DNA of 64,000 bases from Pseudomonas sp. ACN8 (GTDB taxonomy: Bacteria > Pseudomonadota > Gammaproteobacteria > Pseudomonadales > Pseudomonadaceae). Positions 37,038 through 46,520 of the stretch are shown here, in pieces. The notes beneath the pieces were generated by a model. It was not told the DNA's origin. It saw only the letters and a program-made list of their open reading frames with translations, and made no database searches. Position 1 is the first letter of the stretch. Each line of letters opens with the position of its first letter. The stretch is from the NCBI RefSeq assembly GCF_002303925.1, contig NZ_MRCS01000030.1, forward strand, positions 22,672-86,671. Direction: 5' to 3'. A program made the translations under genes and the position numbers.

Positions 37038-38369
37038 ATGCGTCTTGCTTCCACGAAAACTGCGGCGGCCTTGTGCGGTGGCCTGTTGGTGGCCATGAGT
37101 GTTCCGGCCAGTGCCGCAGTCGACGCCAAACTGCTCGACATGCTCAAGGCTAACGGCTCGATCACCAATGCGCAGTACAGCGAACTGCAAGCCGAGCTGG
37201 CCAGGGATCAGAAAGACCAGCAGATCGCCCGTCAGGCTCAGCAAGAGACCAACGAGCAAATTGCAGCCACCGCGAAGAAAACCGATGCACTGAGCACTTT
37301 CGACCAGAAGCTGGCATGGGCCGCCAAGACCCAGTTCAAGGGTGACGTGCGCTTCCGCGAAGAAACCGTGCACAACGATGGCGTGCCGAACAACAAGGAC
37401 CAGGACCGTCAGCGCATTCGTGCCCGCCTGGGTGCCTACAGCGAAATCAACCCGCAGGTCGACACCGGTATCCGTATCGCCACCGGCAGCAATGACGACG
37501 CTCGCTCGACCAACCAGGACCTGAACAACTACTTCGACAAGAAGCAGATCTGGCTGGACCAGGGTTACATCGACTACCACCCGGACGCGATCAAGAACCT
37601 GCACCTGGTTGGCGGCAAGATGCCGCAACAATGGGTGAGCATGGGCGACATCATCTGGGATAGCGACATCAACCCGGAAGGTCTGGCCGTCACCTACAAG
37701 TACCCGCTGAGCGGCAGCACCGAGCTGTTCGGTAGCGCCGGTCACTACACCCTCAAGGACAACGTCGACGGCGAAGGCGTGCAGTTCAAGCACGACCTGC
37801 GTCTGTACGCCGGCCAGTTGGGTGCGCGCTTCGCCATCACCGACAGCATGAAAATGACCTTGGGCGGCAGTCTCTACGCCTACGACAACGACGACAGCAG
37901 CGCTTGCCCTACCTCGGGTACCGTTACTGCGCCATGCGCACTGGCCGTCAACGGCAACAGCCCGGGCGAGCAGTTCAATCTGTACGAAGGTTTTGGTCAG
38001 CTGGACTTCAGTAACCTGCCGGTTCCGCTGTCGATCTACGGTCAGTACGTCAACAACACCGATGCCAGCAACGACCAGGACACTGGCTGGCTGGCCGGTG
38101 TGAAGTCCAAGCTCTATGGCTTCAACGTGGACTACAACTACCGCGACGTGCAGCGTAACGCTGTGGTGGGTGCCTTCACCGACTCCGACTTCGCCAACGG
38201 CTTCACCGGTTCGCGCGGCAGCAAGCTGAAAGTGAGCTACGACCTGGACAAGAACTTTGCCCTGGGCGCGACCTACTACATGGCGACCTCGGACCAGACC
38301 AACGCCAACATCAAGAAAACCGATTCGGACATCAACACCCTGCAACTGGATGCCGAAGCCAAGTTCTGA
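37038..38369 (+). CDS. Putative outer-membrane porin
   Basis: 443 aa. Signal peptide (cut after ASA), then a predicted coiled-coil (LLDMLKANGSITNAQYSELQ ... AQQETNEQIAATAKK) as in Porin_5-type proteins, and a beta-barrel with FKGDVRFREE and a C-terminal Phe (LQLDAEAKF). Such porins are pseudomonad outer-membrane channels of unproven selectivity. A strong terminator follows. Confidence 0.8.
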   Translation: MRLASTKTAAALCGGLLVAMSVPASAAVDAKLLDMLKANGSITNAQYSELQAELARDQKDQQIARQAQQETNEQIAATAKKTDALSTFDQKLAWAAKTQFKGDVRFREETVHNDGVPNNKDQDRQRIRARLGAYSEINPQVDTGIRIATGSNDDARSTNQDLNNYFDKKQIWLDQGYIDYHPDAIKNLHLVGGKMPQQWVSMGDIIWDSDINPEGLAVTYKYPLSGSTELFGSAGHYTLKDNVDGEGVQFKHDLRLYAGQLGARFAITDSMKMTLGGSLYAYDNDDSSACPTSGTVTAPCALAVNGNSPGEQFNLYEGFGQLDFSNLPVPLSIYGQYVNNTDASNDQDTGWLAGVKSKLYGFNVDYNYRDVQRNAVVGAFTDSDFANGFTGSRGSKLKVSYDLDKNFALGATYYMATSDQTNANIKKTDSDINTLQLDAEAKF

Positions 38370-38398
38370 TTCTCCCCGCTATACGACTCGGGCAGGGA

Positions 38399-38480
38399 AG
38401 CCCGGCCCCTTTTACAGCCTGGCGTTGGTGTGTCGGTCCCCATCATCCTCCGACACATCAACGCCGGGCTGTTTGTTTTT
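38399..38480 (+). terminator. Long intrinsic terminator after the porin gene
   Basis: AGCCCGGC (38399-38406) pairs with GCCGGGCT (38463-38470) around an inner stem TGTCGG/CCGACA; the run GTTTGTTTTT follows. Confidence 0.8.
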
Positions 38481-38493
38481 GCCAGCCCGCCAT

Positions 38494-38594
38494 TGTAGGA
38501 GCGAGCTTGCTCGCGATAAACCTGAGCGCGCTGCGGGGCGCCAGGTTTACCGCGTTATCGTTGACGACCATCGCGAGCAAGCTCGCTCCTACAG
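38494..38594. repeat. REPIN, GAGCGAGCTTGCTCGCGAT variant
   Basis: Inverted REP pair whose spacer (containing CGTTATCGTTGACGACC) is nearly the same as the REPIN at 39924-40026, so these two share a recent common copy. They flank the FabH-type gene. Confidence 0.88.
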
Positions 38595-39710
38595 TTTGCG
38601 CAGCAACACACTACCAATCGAATAACCGGCACCGAACGAACTGAGCACGGCCAGCGAACCGGCGGCCAGATCGTCCTGGTTCTTGTGGAACGCAATCACG
38701 GAACCGGCGGAACTGGTATTGGCGTAGGTGTCGAGAATCACCGGCGCCTCTTGTTCGGTGGCGTCGCGACCGAGCAGTTTCTTCACGATCAAGTGGTTCA
38801 TGCTGAGGTTGGCCTGGTGCAGCCAGAAGCGCTTCACGTCGCTGACGTTGAGCTGGTTCTCTTGCAGATGCGTTGCGACCAGCTCGGCCACCATCGGGCA
38901 AACGTCACGGAACACCTTGCGGCCTTCCTGCACGAACAGTTTGTCCCTGGCACCGATGCCCTCTTCCGCCGCGCGGTTGAGGAAGCCGAAGTTATTGCGG
39001 ATGTTGTTGGAGAACTTGGTCAGCAGCTTGGTGCTGACGATGTCGAACTGGTACCTGGACGTCGCCAGGTCGGCACGCTCGATGATCACCGCAGTGGCGG
39101 CATCGCCGAAGATGAAGTGACTGTCGCGGTCACGGAAGTTCAGGTGGCCGGTGCAGACTTCCGGGTTGACCATCAGGACCGCCCGGGCCTGGCCCAGTTG
39201 CACGCTGTTGGCAGCAGTCTGGATGCCGAAGGTCGCCGAAGAACAAGCCACGTTCATGTCGAAACCGAAACCCTGGATGCCCAGCGCTTCCTGGACTTCG
39301 ATGGCAATGGCCGGGTAGGCACGCTGCAGGTTGGAACAGGCGACGATCACGCCGTCGATGTCGGCTGCGGTCTTGCCGGCGCGCTGCAAGGCTTGTTCGG
39401 CGGCGCCGATGGCCATCTGGCAAAGCACCGACCACTCGTCGTTGGAACGCTCCGGCAGGCGCGGGGCCATGCGTTGCGGGTCGAGGATGCCTTCCTTGTC
39501 CATGACAAAGCGGCTCTTGATGCCGGAAGCTTTCTCGATGAAGGCTGCGCTGGATTCGGTCAATGCTTCGACTTCACCGCGCGCAATGGCGTCAGCGTTG
39601 TCGGCGTTGAATTGCGCCACATAAGTATTGAAAGACTGCACCAGCTCTTCGTTGGAAATGCTGTTGGCCGGGGTGTACAGGCCGGTGCCGCTGATGACGA
39701 CGTTATGCAT
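38589..39710 (-). CDS. Beta-ketoacyl-ACP synthase III (FabH-type)
   Basis: 373 aa from MHNVVISGTGLYTPANSISN; the frame is open upstream but lacks an RBS. Catalytic Cys in NVACSSATFGIQTA, His in FWLHQANLSMNHL and Asn in DTYANTSSAGS, so the triad is complete. It resembles the P. aeruginosa PA3286-type enzymes that condense acyl-CoA (octanoyl) with malonyl-ACP and feed fatty acid synthesis from beta-oxidation. The first bases of the preceding REPIN reach into its 3' end. Confidence 0.85.
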   Translation of the reverse strand: MHNVVISGTGLYTPANSISNEELVQSFNTYVAQFNADNADAIARGEVEALTESSAAFIEKASGIKSRFVMDKEGILDPQRMAPRLPERSNDEWSVLCQMAIGAAEQALQRAGKTAADIDGVIVACSNLQRAYPAIAIEVQEALGIQGFGFDMNVACSSATFGIQTAANSVQLGQARAVLMVNPEVCTGHLNFRDRDSHFIFGDAATAVIIERADLATSRYQFDIVSTKLLTKFSNNIRNNFGFLNRAAEEGIGARDKLFVQEGRKVFRDVCPMVAELVATHLQENQLNVSDVKRFWLHQANLSMNHLIVKKLLGRDATEQEAPVILDTYANTSSAGSVIAFHKNQDDLAAGSLAVLSSFGAGYSIGSVLLRKL

Positions 39711-39923
39711 GGTCGTGTCTCTAATCTGTTCAGGCAGAAAGCATTGGCACCGTCGTACCAACACATAAAGGGTCTATTCCCATCCGGGGGACGCAAACCT
39801 GGCATCGCTTTATTCCTGCTCGCAACCTGGTCGAAGGCTCTAGGTCGCGAAACTGGCGTTTATGGTCGCGAAGTTTGCCATAAAGCTTGGGTTTTGGCGC
39901 CTTTTGCGAGAGCAACGCAATAC

Positions 39924-40026
39924 TTGTAGGAGCGAGCTTGCTCGCGATGAACCAGAGAACGCCGTGGGGTGTCAGGTTCCCAGCGTTATCGTTGACGACC
40001 ATCGCGAGCAAGCTCGCTCCTACAGG
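39924..40026. repeat. REPIN, GAGCGAGCTTGCTCGCGAT variant
   Basis: Second member of the pair that brackets the FabH-type gene. The rest of the 320-bp gap 39711-40033 shows nothing else I recognise. Confidence 0.88.
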
Positions 40027-40033
40027 GATTGTG

Positions 40034-43000
40034 TCAGGGCTCTACCTGGCTCCACTGCTTGTTCAATCGCTTGTCGGAGATCGGCACCTTGGTTCCCAAC
40101 TGTTGCGCAAACAGCGAAACCCGGTATTCCTCCAGCCACCAGCGATACAACTCCAACTGCGGATCGCGCTTGCCTTCCTGGGCGTGTTTGCTGGCGCGGG
40201 TCTGGTATTGCGTCCACAGACCGGACAATTCGCCGCTCCAGACCCGGTCGCGCTGCACCTGGGCACCGATTTTTTCGAAGCGCTGCTCAATCGCCTTGAG
40301 GTAACGCGGCAATTCCTTGAGCCACTGCATCGGCGTTTCCCGGACAAACCCCGGATAAACCAAGTGGCTGAGCTGCTGCTTGATGTCGTTCAGGGCCACG
40401 GCTTGCGCCAGGTCGATCTTGCCCTTGAAGCGTTTTTGCAGGCCATGCCAGAGCTTGAGGATTTCCAGGGTCAGCTTCGCCACACGCTCGGCGTGCTCGG
40501 TCCAGGCGCCGCGCTTGCGCTCGGCCAGGGACGCCAGACCGGCGCCGTCGCGGGGCAACGGGTCTTCGCCTTCAAGAATGCAGCTGTCGAGGCTGGCCAG
40601 CAGAATGTCTTCCACCAACGCATCGACGCGCCCCATGTCGCGGTACAGCAGGCCCAGTTCGGTCAGCCCCGGCAACTTGCCACGCAGGAACTTGGCAGGC
40701 TCGGCCAGTTGCTGCATCAGCAAGCGTTGCAGGGCACGGCGATGCTGGAACTCGGCCTCGGCCGGGGTCGAGAAACGCCCTTCCTTGACCGTCCCGGCTT
40801 CTTCCACCAGCGCCGGGTAGACCGTCATCGACAGCCCTGCGATCTTCTGCTGGGTTTTCTCGGCCACGGCGGCGAACACTTTCGGCTCCACCGGCTGCTG
40901 GCTCTTTGCGGTTTGCGGTACCGCCAATGCAGCCTGGCTGGCCTCGGCGAAACGCGCAGTCAGTTCGGCCAGATCGCGACCTTCACCGAGGAACTTGCCT
41001 TGGGCGTCGACGATTTCCAGGTTCATCCGCAGATGGCTTTCGACCTGCTGCGCCGCCTCGGCCCAGGCTTCATCGCTGACCCGCGCACCGGTCATGCGCA
41101 GCAGCTCGCGACCCAAGGCCTGGGGCAGCGAGCCCTCGGCAAAGGTCATGCGCTGCAACGCCGCCTTGACGAAGTCCGGCACCGGTACGAAGTTCTTGCG
41201 CAGCGCCTTGGGCAGGTTGCGCACCAGGGCAATGCACTTGGCTTCGATGACGCCCGGTACCAGCCACTCCAGGCGTTCCGGTGGCAACATCGGCAGCAGC
41301 GGCGCCGGCACGCGCAGGGTCACGCCGTCGCGCGGGTGGTTCGGTTCGAAGTGATAACTCAGGGCCAACTCCAGATCGCCGATATGCAGCGTGTCCGGGT
41401 AATGCTGGGCGGTGACTTCACTGGCTTCACGGGCCAGCACGTCTTCTTCGCGCATGATCAGCAGCTGCGGGTCTTTCTGGCTGTTGATCCGGTACCAGCT
41501 GTCGAAGGTCGCGGTCTGGTGGATCTCCGCCGGCAGTCGCGCGTCGTAGAAGGCGTACAGGGTTTCTTCATCGGCGAGGATGTCGCGACGGCGGGCCTTG
41601 GCTTCCAGCTCGTCGAGCTGTTCCAGCAATTGCTTGTTGGCCGTCAGGCACTTGGCCCTGGACTGGATCTCACCACGCACCAGCCCTTCGCGGATGAACA
41701 ACTCGCGGGACACCACCGGGTCGACCGGGCCGTAATGCACCGGCCTGCGCCCGACCACGATCAACCCGAACAAGGTGATCTGCTCGAACGCCACGACCTG
41801 GCCGCGCTTCTTCTCCCAATGGGGTTCGAAGTGGTTTTTCTTGATCAGGTGCCCGGCCAGCGGCTCGATCCAGTCGGCGTCGATCTTGGCGACCATGCGC
41901 GCGTAGAGCTTGGTGGTTTCCACCAGTTCGGCGGTCATCAGCCATTGCGGACGCTTCTTGCCGATGCCCGACGACGGATGAATCCAGAACCGCCGCTGGC
42001 GCGCGCCGAGGTAATCGCCGTCTTCGGTTTTCTGCCCGATCTGGCTGAGCAACCCCACCAACACCGCTTTGTGCAGTTTCGGATAGTCCGCCGGCTCTTT
42101 ATTAAGGCTCAACTGCATGTCGCGGCAGATCAGGCTCAATTGGCGATGGGAGTCGCGCCACTCGCGCAAGCGCAGGTAATTGAGGAAATTCTTGCGGCAC
42201 CAGTTACGCAGCGGACTGGCCGTCAGCGCCTGGCGCTGCTCTTCGAAACCGCGCCACAGATTGACCAGCCCGGCGAAGTCCGAGTCGACGTCTTTCCACT
42301 GAGCGTGGGCCTGATCCGCCGCTTGCTGACGCTCCGGCGGACGCTCGCGCGGGTCCTGGATCGACATGGCGCTGGCGACGATCAGCACTTCCTGCAAGCT
42401 GCCGAGCTTCGCCGCTTCGAGCAGCATGCGGCCCATGCGCGGGTCCACAGGCAGCCGCGCCAATTGACGACCGAGCGGCGTCAGCTGGCTATTGCGATCC
42501 ACCGCCGAGAGTTCCTGCAGCAGGTTGTAACCGTCGCTGATGGCCTTGCCATCCGGCGGCTCGATGAACGGGAACGCGGTGACCTCGCCAAGACGCAGAT
42601 GCAACATCTGCAAAATGACCGCCGCGAGGTTGGTACGCAGGATTTCCGGATCGGTGAATTGCGGGCGACCGAGGAAATCCTCTTCGCTGTACAGGCGCAC
42701 GCAGATGCCCGGCTCGACCCGTCCGCACCGGCCTTTACGCTGGTTGGCGCTGGCTTGGGAAACCGCTTCGATCGGCAGGCGCTGGACCTTGGCGCGATAG
42801 CTGTAGCGACTGATGCGCGCAGTGCCGCTGTCGATCACATAGCGAATGCCCGGCACAGTCAGCGAGGTTTCCGCGACGTTGGTCGCCAGTACCACGCGAC
42901 GCCCAGGGTGAGACTGGAAAATCCGCTGTTGCTCGGCCGGCGACAAACGCGCGTACAACGGCAGGATTTCGGTGTGCTTGAGCTGGGCCTTGCGCAGCAT

Positions 43001-43945
43001 GTCGGCGGCGTCGCGAATCTCGCGCTCACCGGGCAGGAACACCAGCACGTCACCGGGACTGCGGCGTTCACTGCGCTCATAGGCGGCGATTTCGTCGAGG
43101 GTGGCGAGGATCGCCTGATCCACCGTCAGGTCGTCCTCGACGCGGTTGCCCTCTTCGTCCTGCTCAAGCGTCAGCGGCCGATACCAGGTATCCACCGGGT
43201 AGGTGCGGCCAGACACCTCGACAATCGGCGCGTCGTCGAAGTGCCTGGAGAAACGCTCCAGGTCGATGGTCGCCGAAGTGATGATGACCTTCAGGTCGGG
43301 ACGGCGCGGCAGCAGGGTTTTCAGGTAGCCGAGCAGGAAGTCGATGTTGAGGCTGCGTTCGTGGGCTTCGTCGACGATGATCGTGTCGTAGCGTTCCAGA
43401 TAGCGGTCGTTCTGGGTTTCCGCCAGCAGGATGCCGTCGGTCATCAGCTTGATCAGGGTGCTGGAATCGCTCTGATCCTCGAAGCGCACCTGATAGCCGA
43501 CCAGCGCGCCCAGCGGGGTGCCAAGTTCTTCGGCGACCCGGCTGGCGACACTGCGCGCAGCGATCCGGCGCGGCTGGGTGTGGCCGATCAGGCCATGCTG
43601 GCCGCGACCGATTTCCAGGCAGATCTTCGGCAACTGGGTGGTTTTGCCCGAGCCGGTCTCACCGGCGATGATCAGCACCTGGTGCTTTTCCAGCGCTTTC
43701 TTGATTTCGTCGCGCTTGGCGGCGATCGGCAAACTGTCGTCGTAACGAATCACCGGCAAGCTGGCCTTGCGCGCCAACACCTGCTCGCAGGACGCCTGCA
43801 TCCGCGTCACCCACTGGCCCAGCCTGGCCTCGTCGGGTTTCTTGCGCAGCTCAAGCAACTGCCGCCGCAGCCGGTGGCGGTCGGCGAGCATGGCGTGATC
43901 GAGGTTTTTCAGCAGTTTGTCGATGGAGGGCGATTCGTCGGTCAT
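40034..43945 (-). CDS. hrpA: DEAH-box ATP-dependent RNA helicase HrpA
   Basis: 1303 aa, the usual HrpA length. Walker A AGETGSGKTTQLPKICLE, DEAH box VDEAHERSLN, motif III TSATID, motif VI QRKGRCGR, then winged-helix, HA2, OB and the long C-terminal DUF3418 region specific to HrpA. In E. coli HrpA rescues stalled or collided ribosomes. A complete antisense frame of 1360 codons across this gene is only a high-GC shadow. Confidence 0.93.
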   Translation of the reverse strand: MTDESPSIDKLLKNLDHAMLADRHRLRRQLLELRKKPDEARLGQWVTRMQASCEQVLARKASLPVIRYDDSLPIAAKRDEIKKALEKHQVLIIAGETGSGKTTQLPKICLEIGRGQHGLIGHTQPRRIAARSVASRVAEELGTPLGALVGYQVRFEDQSDSSTLIKLMTDGILLAETQNDRYLERYDTIIVDEAHERSLNIDFLLGYLKTLLPRRPDLKVIITSATIDLERFSRHFDDAPIVEVSGRTYPVDTWYRPLTLEQDEEGNRVEDDLTVDQAILATLDEIAAYERSERRSPGDVLVFLPGEREIRDAADMLRKAQLKHTEILPLYARLSPAEQQRIFQSHPGRRVVLATNVAETSLTVPGIRYVIDSGTARISRYSYRAKVQRLPIEAVSQASANQRKGRCGRVEPGICVRLYSEEDFLGRPQFTDPEILRTNLAAVILQMLHLRLGEVTAFPFIEPPDGKAISDGYNLLQELSAVDRNSQLTPLGRQLARLPVDPRMGRMLLEAAKLGSLQEVLIVASAMSIQDPRERPPERQQAADQAHAQWKDVDSDFAGLVNLWRGFEEQRQALTASPLRNWCRKNFLNYLRLREWRDSHRQLSLICRDMQLSLNKEPADYPKLHKAVLVGLLSQIGQKTEDGDYLGARQRRFWIHPSSGIGKKRPQWLMTAELVETTKLYARMVAKIDADWIEPLAGHLIKKNHFEPHWEKKRGQVVAFEQITLFGLIVVGRRPVHYGPVDPVVSRELFIREGLVRGEIQSRAKCLTANKQLLEQLDELEAKARRRDILADEETLYAFYDARLPAEIHQTATFDSWYRINSQKDPQLLIMREEDVLAREASEVTAQHYPDTLHIGDLELALSYHFEPNHPRDGVTLRVPAPLLPMLPPERLEWLVPGVIEAKCIALVRNLPKALRKNFVPVPDFVKAALQRMTFAEGSLPQALGRELLRMTGARVSDEAWAEAAQQVESHLRMNLEIVDAQGKFLGEGRDLAELTARFAEASQAALAVPQTAKSQQPVEPKVFAAVAEKTQQKIAGLSMTVYPALVEEAGTVKEGRFSTPAEAEFQHRRALQRLLMQQLAEPAKFLRGKLPGLTELGLLYRDMGRVDALVEDILLASLDSCILEGEDPLPRDGAGLASLAERKRGAWTEHAERVAKLTLEILKLWHGLQKRFKGKIDLAQAVALNDIKQQLSHLVYPGFVRETPMQWLKELPRYLKAIEQRFEKIGAQVQRDRVWSGELSGLWTQYQTRASKHAQEGKRDPQLELYRWWLEEYRVSLFAQQLGTKVPISDKRLNKQWSQVEP

Positions 43946-44016
43946 CGGGTACGCAATTCAGTCGTCTAGTGGCGCAGGGTGCGGATTGTCGCAGATTTTA
44001 CGACCGCTGCGCGGCC

Positions 44017-44110
44017 GATCGCGAGCAGGCTCGCTTCCACACTGGATCTATAGCGGCCACAAAATCGGGGTACACCACAGCCCAATGTGGAAGCGAGCCT
44101 GCTCGCGATC
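44017..44110. repeat. REPIN
   Basis: Inverted pair GCGAGCAGGCTCGCTTCCAC / GTGGAAGCGAGCCTGCTCGC between hrpA and aceK. Confidence 0.87.
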
Positions 44111-44133
44111 AATTGCGCAGCAATTGCAGAGGA

Positions 44134-45852
44134 CTACTCGGTGTCCAGGCCTTTACGCCGATAAGGAAATACGTCAATCACCTTCCCCGCCCGAATCGCT
44201 TCCTGCAGGCTCTTCCAGTAATCGGCGTTATACAACTCGCCATGCAACTGATCGAACAACTTGCGTTGCCCGAAATCGGCAAACAGGAACGGCGGAAATT
44301 CCTCGGGGAACACGTCCAGTGGCCCGATCGAGTACCACGGTTCGGACGCCATTTCATCTTCGGGTGTACGCGGTAGCGGGATGTGGCGGAAGTTGGCCTC
44401 GGTCAGAAAGCAGATCTCGTCGTAGTCGTAAAACACCACACGACCGTGACGGGTCACCCCGAAGTTCTTCAGCAGCATGTCGCCGGGGAAAATGTTGGCC
44501 GCCGCCAGTTGCTTGATCGCCAGCCCGTAGTCTTCCAGCGCTTCACGCACCTGCGCCTCGTTGGCGTTTTCCAGGTAGAGGTTCAGCGGGGTCATGCGGC
44601 GCTCGGTCCAGCAGTGACGGATCAACACCGTGTCGTCTTCCACCGACACCGTGGACGGTGCGACTTCCAGCAACTCCTCCAGACACGCCGGATCGAACTT
44701 GCTCAGGGGGAAACGGAAATCGGCGAACTCCTGGGTATCGGCCATGCGCCCGACCCGATCGACGCTTTTCACCAAGCGGTACTTTTCGATCACCGTGGCG
44801 CGGTCGACGTTTTTCGACGGCGAGAAACGGTCCTTGATGATTTTGAACACGGTGTTGAAACCCGGCAGGGTGAACACGCTCATCACCATGCCGCGCACGC
44901 CGGGGGCCATGATGAACTGGTCGTCGGTGTTGGCCAGGTGATTGATCAGCGCCCGGTAGAACTCCGACTTGCCGTGCTTGTAGAAGCCGATCGAGGTGTA
45001 CAGCTCGGCAATGTGCTTGCCCGGCAGGATACGTCGCAGGAAGCCGATGAACTCCGCCGGCACCGGCACATCCACCATGAAATACGAACGGGTGAACGAG
45101 AAGATGATCGACACGTCCGCCTCATCGGTGATCAGCGCATCGATCTGGATGCCGCGACCCTCGAGGTGCAGCAATGGAATCGCCAGCGGCCATTGCTCGT
45201 CGGCGGTGTAGATACGCCCCACCAGGTACGCGCCCTTATTGCGGTACAGCACCGAGGAAAACAGCTCGACGCTCAGTTCCGGGTCCTTGCACACCCAATC
45301 CGGCAGGTTCTCGCGCAGTTGCGCTTCGAGGCGTTTCAGGTCACTGGACAGGTCGGCGTAATCCTCGCTGAAGCGATAGTCGGCAAAGATGCTGGCGAGC
45401 ATCGCCGACAATTGGCCTTGCGGCTTGTAGGTGCGGGTTTGCGCGGCCCGGGCACGGCGCAGGCTCGGCCGGGTGGTGTGGATGAACATGCAGCCGTCGC
45501 TGATCAGGTCATGGCTGAACAGCCCGCAGAAGATCGAGTTGTACCAGGTCTCGGACAGTTCATCGTCGAAGCGCAGGTCGATCAGCCTGATATAGGCGCT
45601 CTTGACCAGCGGCCAGCAACTGACGTCCAGGGTGTCGGCGTCAAACGCGGTGCGCAGTCGCTCCACCGTTTCACCGACCTTGTCTTCGTACAGATTGATC
45701 CGCGCCGCCGATGCCGACTGAGTCTCTTGCCACCTGGCTTGCTCGAAACGGGCCCGGGCGCCGTCGGTGATCTGGCGAAAATGCTCGCGGTAATCGTCAA
45801 AGCCATCGAGGATCAAGCGGGCGATGTCGGCGGCTGGCCATTGCTGCGGCAT
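44134..45852 (-). CDS. aceK: Isocitrate dehydrogenase kinase/phosphatase
   Basis: 572 aa. AceK-specific blocks include FFGVTRHGRVVFYDYDEICF-type catalytic loop (here NFGVTRHGRVVFYDYDEICF) and PWYSIGPLDVFPEEFPPFL at the C-terminus, and the ATP region FKIIKDRFSPSKNVDR. It phosphorylates and dephosphorylates isocitrate dehydrogenase and so sets flux between the TCA cycle and the glyoxylate shunt. Confidence 0.94.
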   Translation of the reverse strand: MPQQWPAADIARLILDGFDDYREHFRQITDGARARFEQARWQETQSASAARINLYEDKVGETVERLRTAFDADTLDVSCWPLVKSAYIRLIDLRFDDELSETWYNSIFCGLFSHDLISDGCMFIHTTRPSLRRARAAQTRTYKPQGQLSAMLASIFADYRFSEDYADLSSDLKRLEAQLRENLPDWVCKDPELSVELFSSVLYRNKGAYLVGRIYTADEQWPLAIPLLHLEGRGIQIDALITDEADVSIIFSFTRSYFMVDVPVPAEFIGFLRRILPGKHIAELYTSIGFYKHGKSEFYRALINHLANTDDQFIMAPGVRGMVMSVFTLPGFNTVFKIIKDRFSPSKNVDRATVIEKYRLVKSVDRVGRMADTQEFADFRFPLSKFDPACLEELLEVAPSTVSVEDDTVLIRHCWTERRMTPLNLYLENANEAQVREALEDYGLAIKQLAAANIFPGDMLLKNFGVTRHGRVVFYDYDEICFLTEANFRHIPLPRTPEDEMASEPWYSIGPLDVFPEEFPPFLFADFGQRKLFDQLHGELYNADYWKSLQEAIRAGKVIDVFPYRRKGLDTE

Positions 45853-46011
45853 GGAGAGACCTCTGCGGGAATTCGGGAGGCTTGAGCTTAGCCAGTGAAC
45901 CGGGTGCAGGAGAAGCGTAATTTTCCGGGTGAATTAAATGCCCGGTTTTCGGTTGCCATCGATCACACACTCAGCAACACTTTCGCCCCTCCCCCAAGGA
46001 AGGACCGCGCA

Positions 46012-46316
46012 GTGAACCCCGTCGATATTTTCCGTTTACTGTCCCTGGCGGCCATTTGGGGTGCGAGTTTTTTGTTCATGCGCATCATTGCCCCGGTGAT
46101 TGGCAGCATTCCGACCGCTTTTTTCCGTGTATCGATAGCCGCTGCCGGACTGCTGGTGATTCTCGGGCTGATGCGCATCAGCTGGGACTTCAAGGGCAAA
46201 CTCAAGACCGTGATGCTGCTCGGGGTGATCAACTCCGGGATTCCGGCGACGCTCTATTCGGTGGCCGCGCAGGTGCTGCCGGCCGGCTATTCGTCGATTT
46301 TCAATGCCACGACCCC
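46012..46316 (+). pseudogene. EamA/DMT transporter, 5' part, split by the integrated element
   Basis: GTG start at 46012 after AAGGAAGG. It encodes the first ~101 residues of an EamA transporter (NPVDIFRLLSLAAIWGASFL, then three more helices) up to SSIFNATTP, where typical family members continue straight on. After 46316 the host frame runs into foreign sequence (SRSALLV) and stops at 46341. The 3' part is at 58924-59530; joined at the CCC core they give 302 codons without a frame break. The protein is probably lost while the element is integrated. Confidence 0.9.
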
Positions 46317-46330
46317 GTCAAGATCGGCAT
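46301..46330. other. Left attachment site (attL)
   Basis: Host half AATGCCACGAC then CCC (46314-46316) then element half GTCAAGATCGGC. The motif TCGGC at 46324-46328 is the mirror of GCCGA at the right end. Confidence 0.75.
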
Positions 46331-46364
46331 TGTTGGTATGATCGATTTCCCTTCCTTTATATAG

Positions 46365-46387
46365 CTGCTGGTTGTCCTGCTGGTTGT
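46365..46387. repeat. Tandem 12-nt repeat near the left end
   Basis: CTGCTGGTTGT occurs twice with a 12-nt period just inside the left end of the element; possibly an integrase or excision-factor site. Confidence 0.5.
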
Positions 46388-46486
46388 GCCTACGTCACGA
46401 CGCTGACCCCACACAATAGCCCAGCCCTATTGACCCACAACCCACCGATACAAATAAATATCTTGACCACTTGGCACAAATAATGC

Positions 46487-46514
46487 TTGACAAATTCAGA
46501 ACTTCCTGTAAAAT
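46487..46514 (+). promoter_or_regulatory. Sigma-70 promoter of the candidate RNA
   Basis: TTGACA (46487-46492), 16-bp spacer, TAAAAT (46509-46514): one of the best sigma-70 matches in the window. Start of transcription expected near 46521. Confidence 0.75.
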
Positions 46515-46520
46515 GGGCAT

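Noticed and set aside
38685..39929. 414-codon frame antisense to the FabH-type gene
   Set aside because: Shadow; runs through the neighbouring intergenic sequence and into the next REPIN, with no domain.
39887..43969. 1360-codon open frame on the plus strand opposite hrpA
   Set aside because: It lies antisense to a complete HrpA with all helicase motifs; long antisense frames are common in GC-rich DNA and its product (Gln/Leu/Arg-rich) shows no domain.
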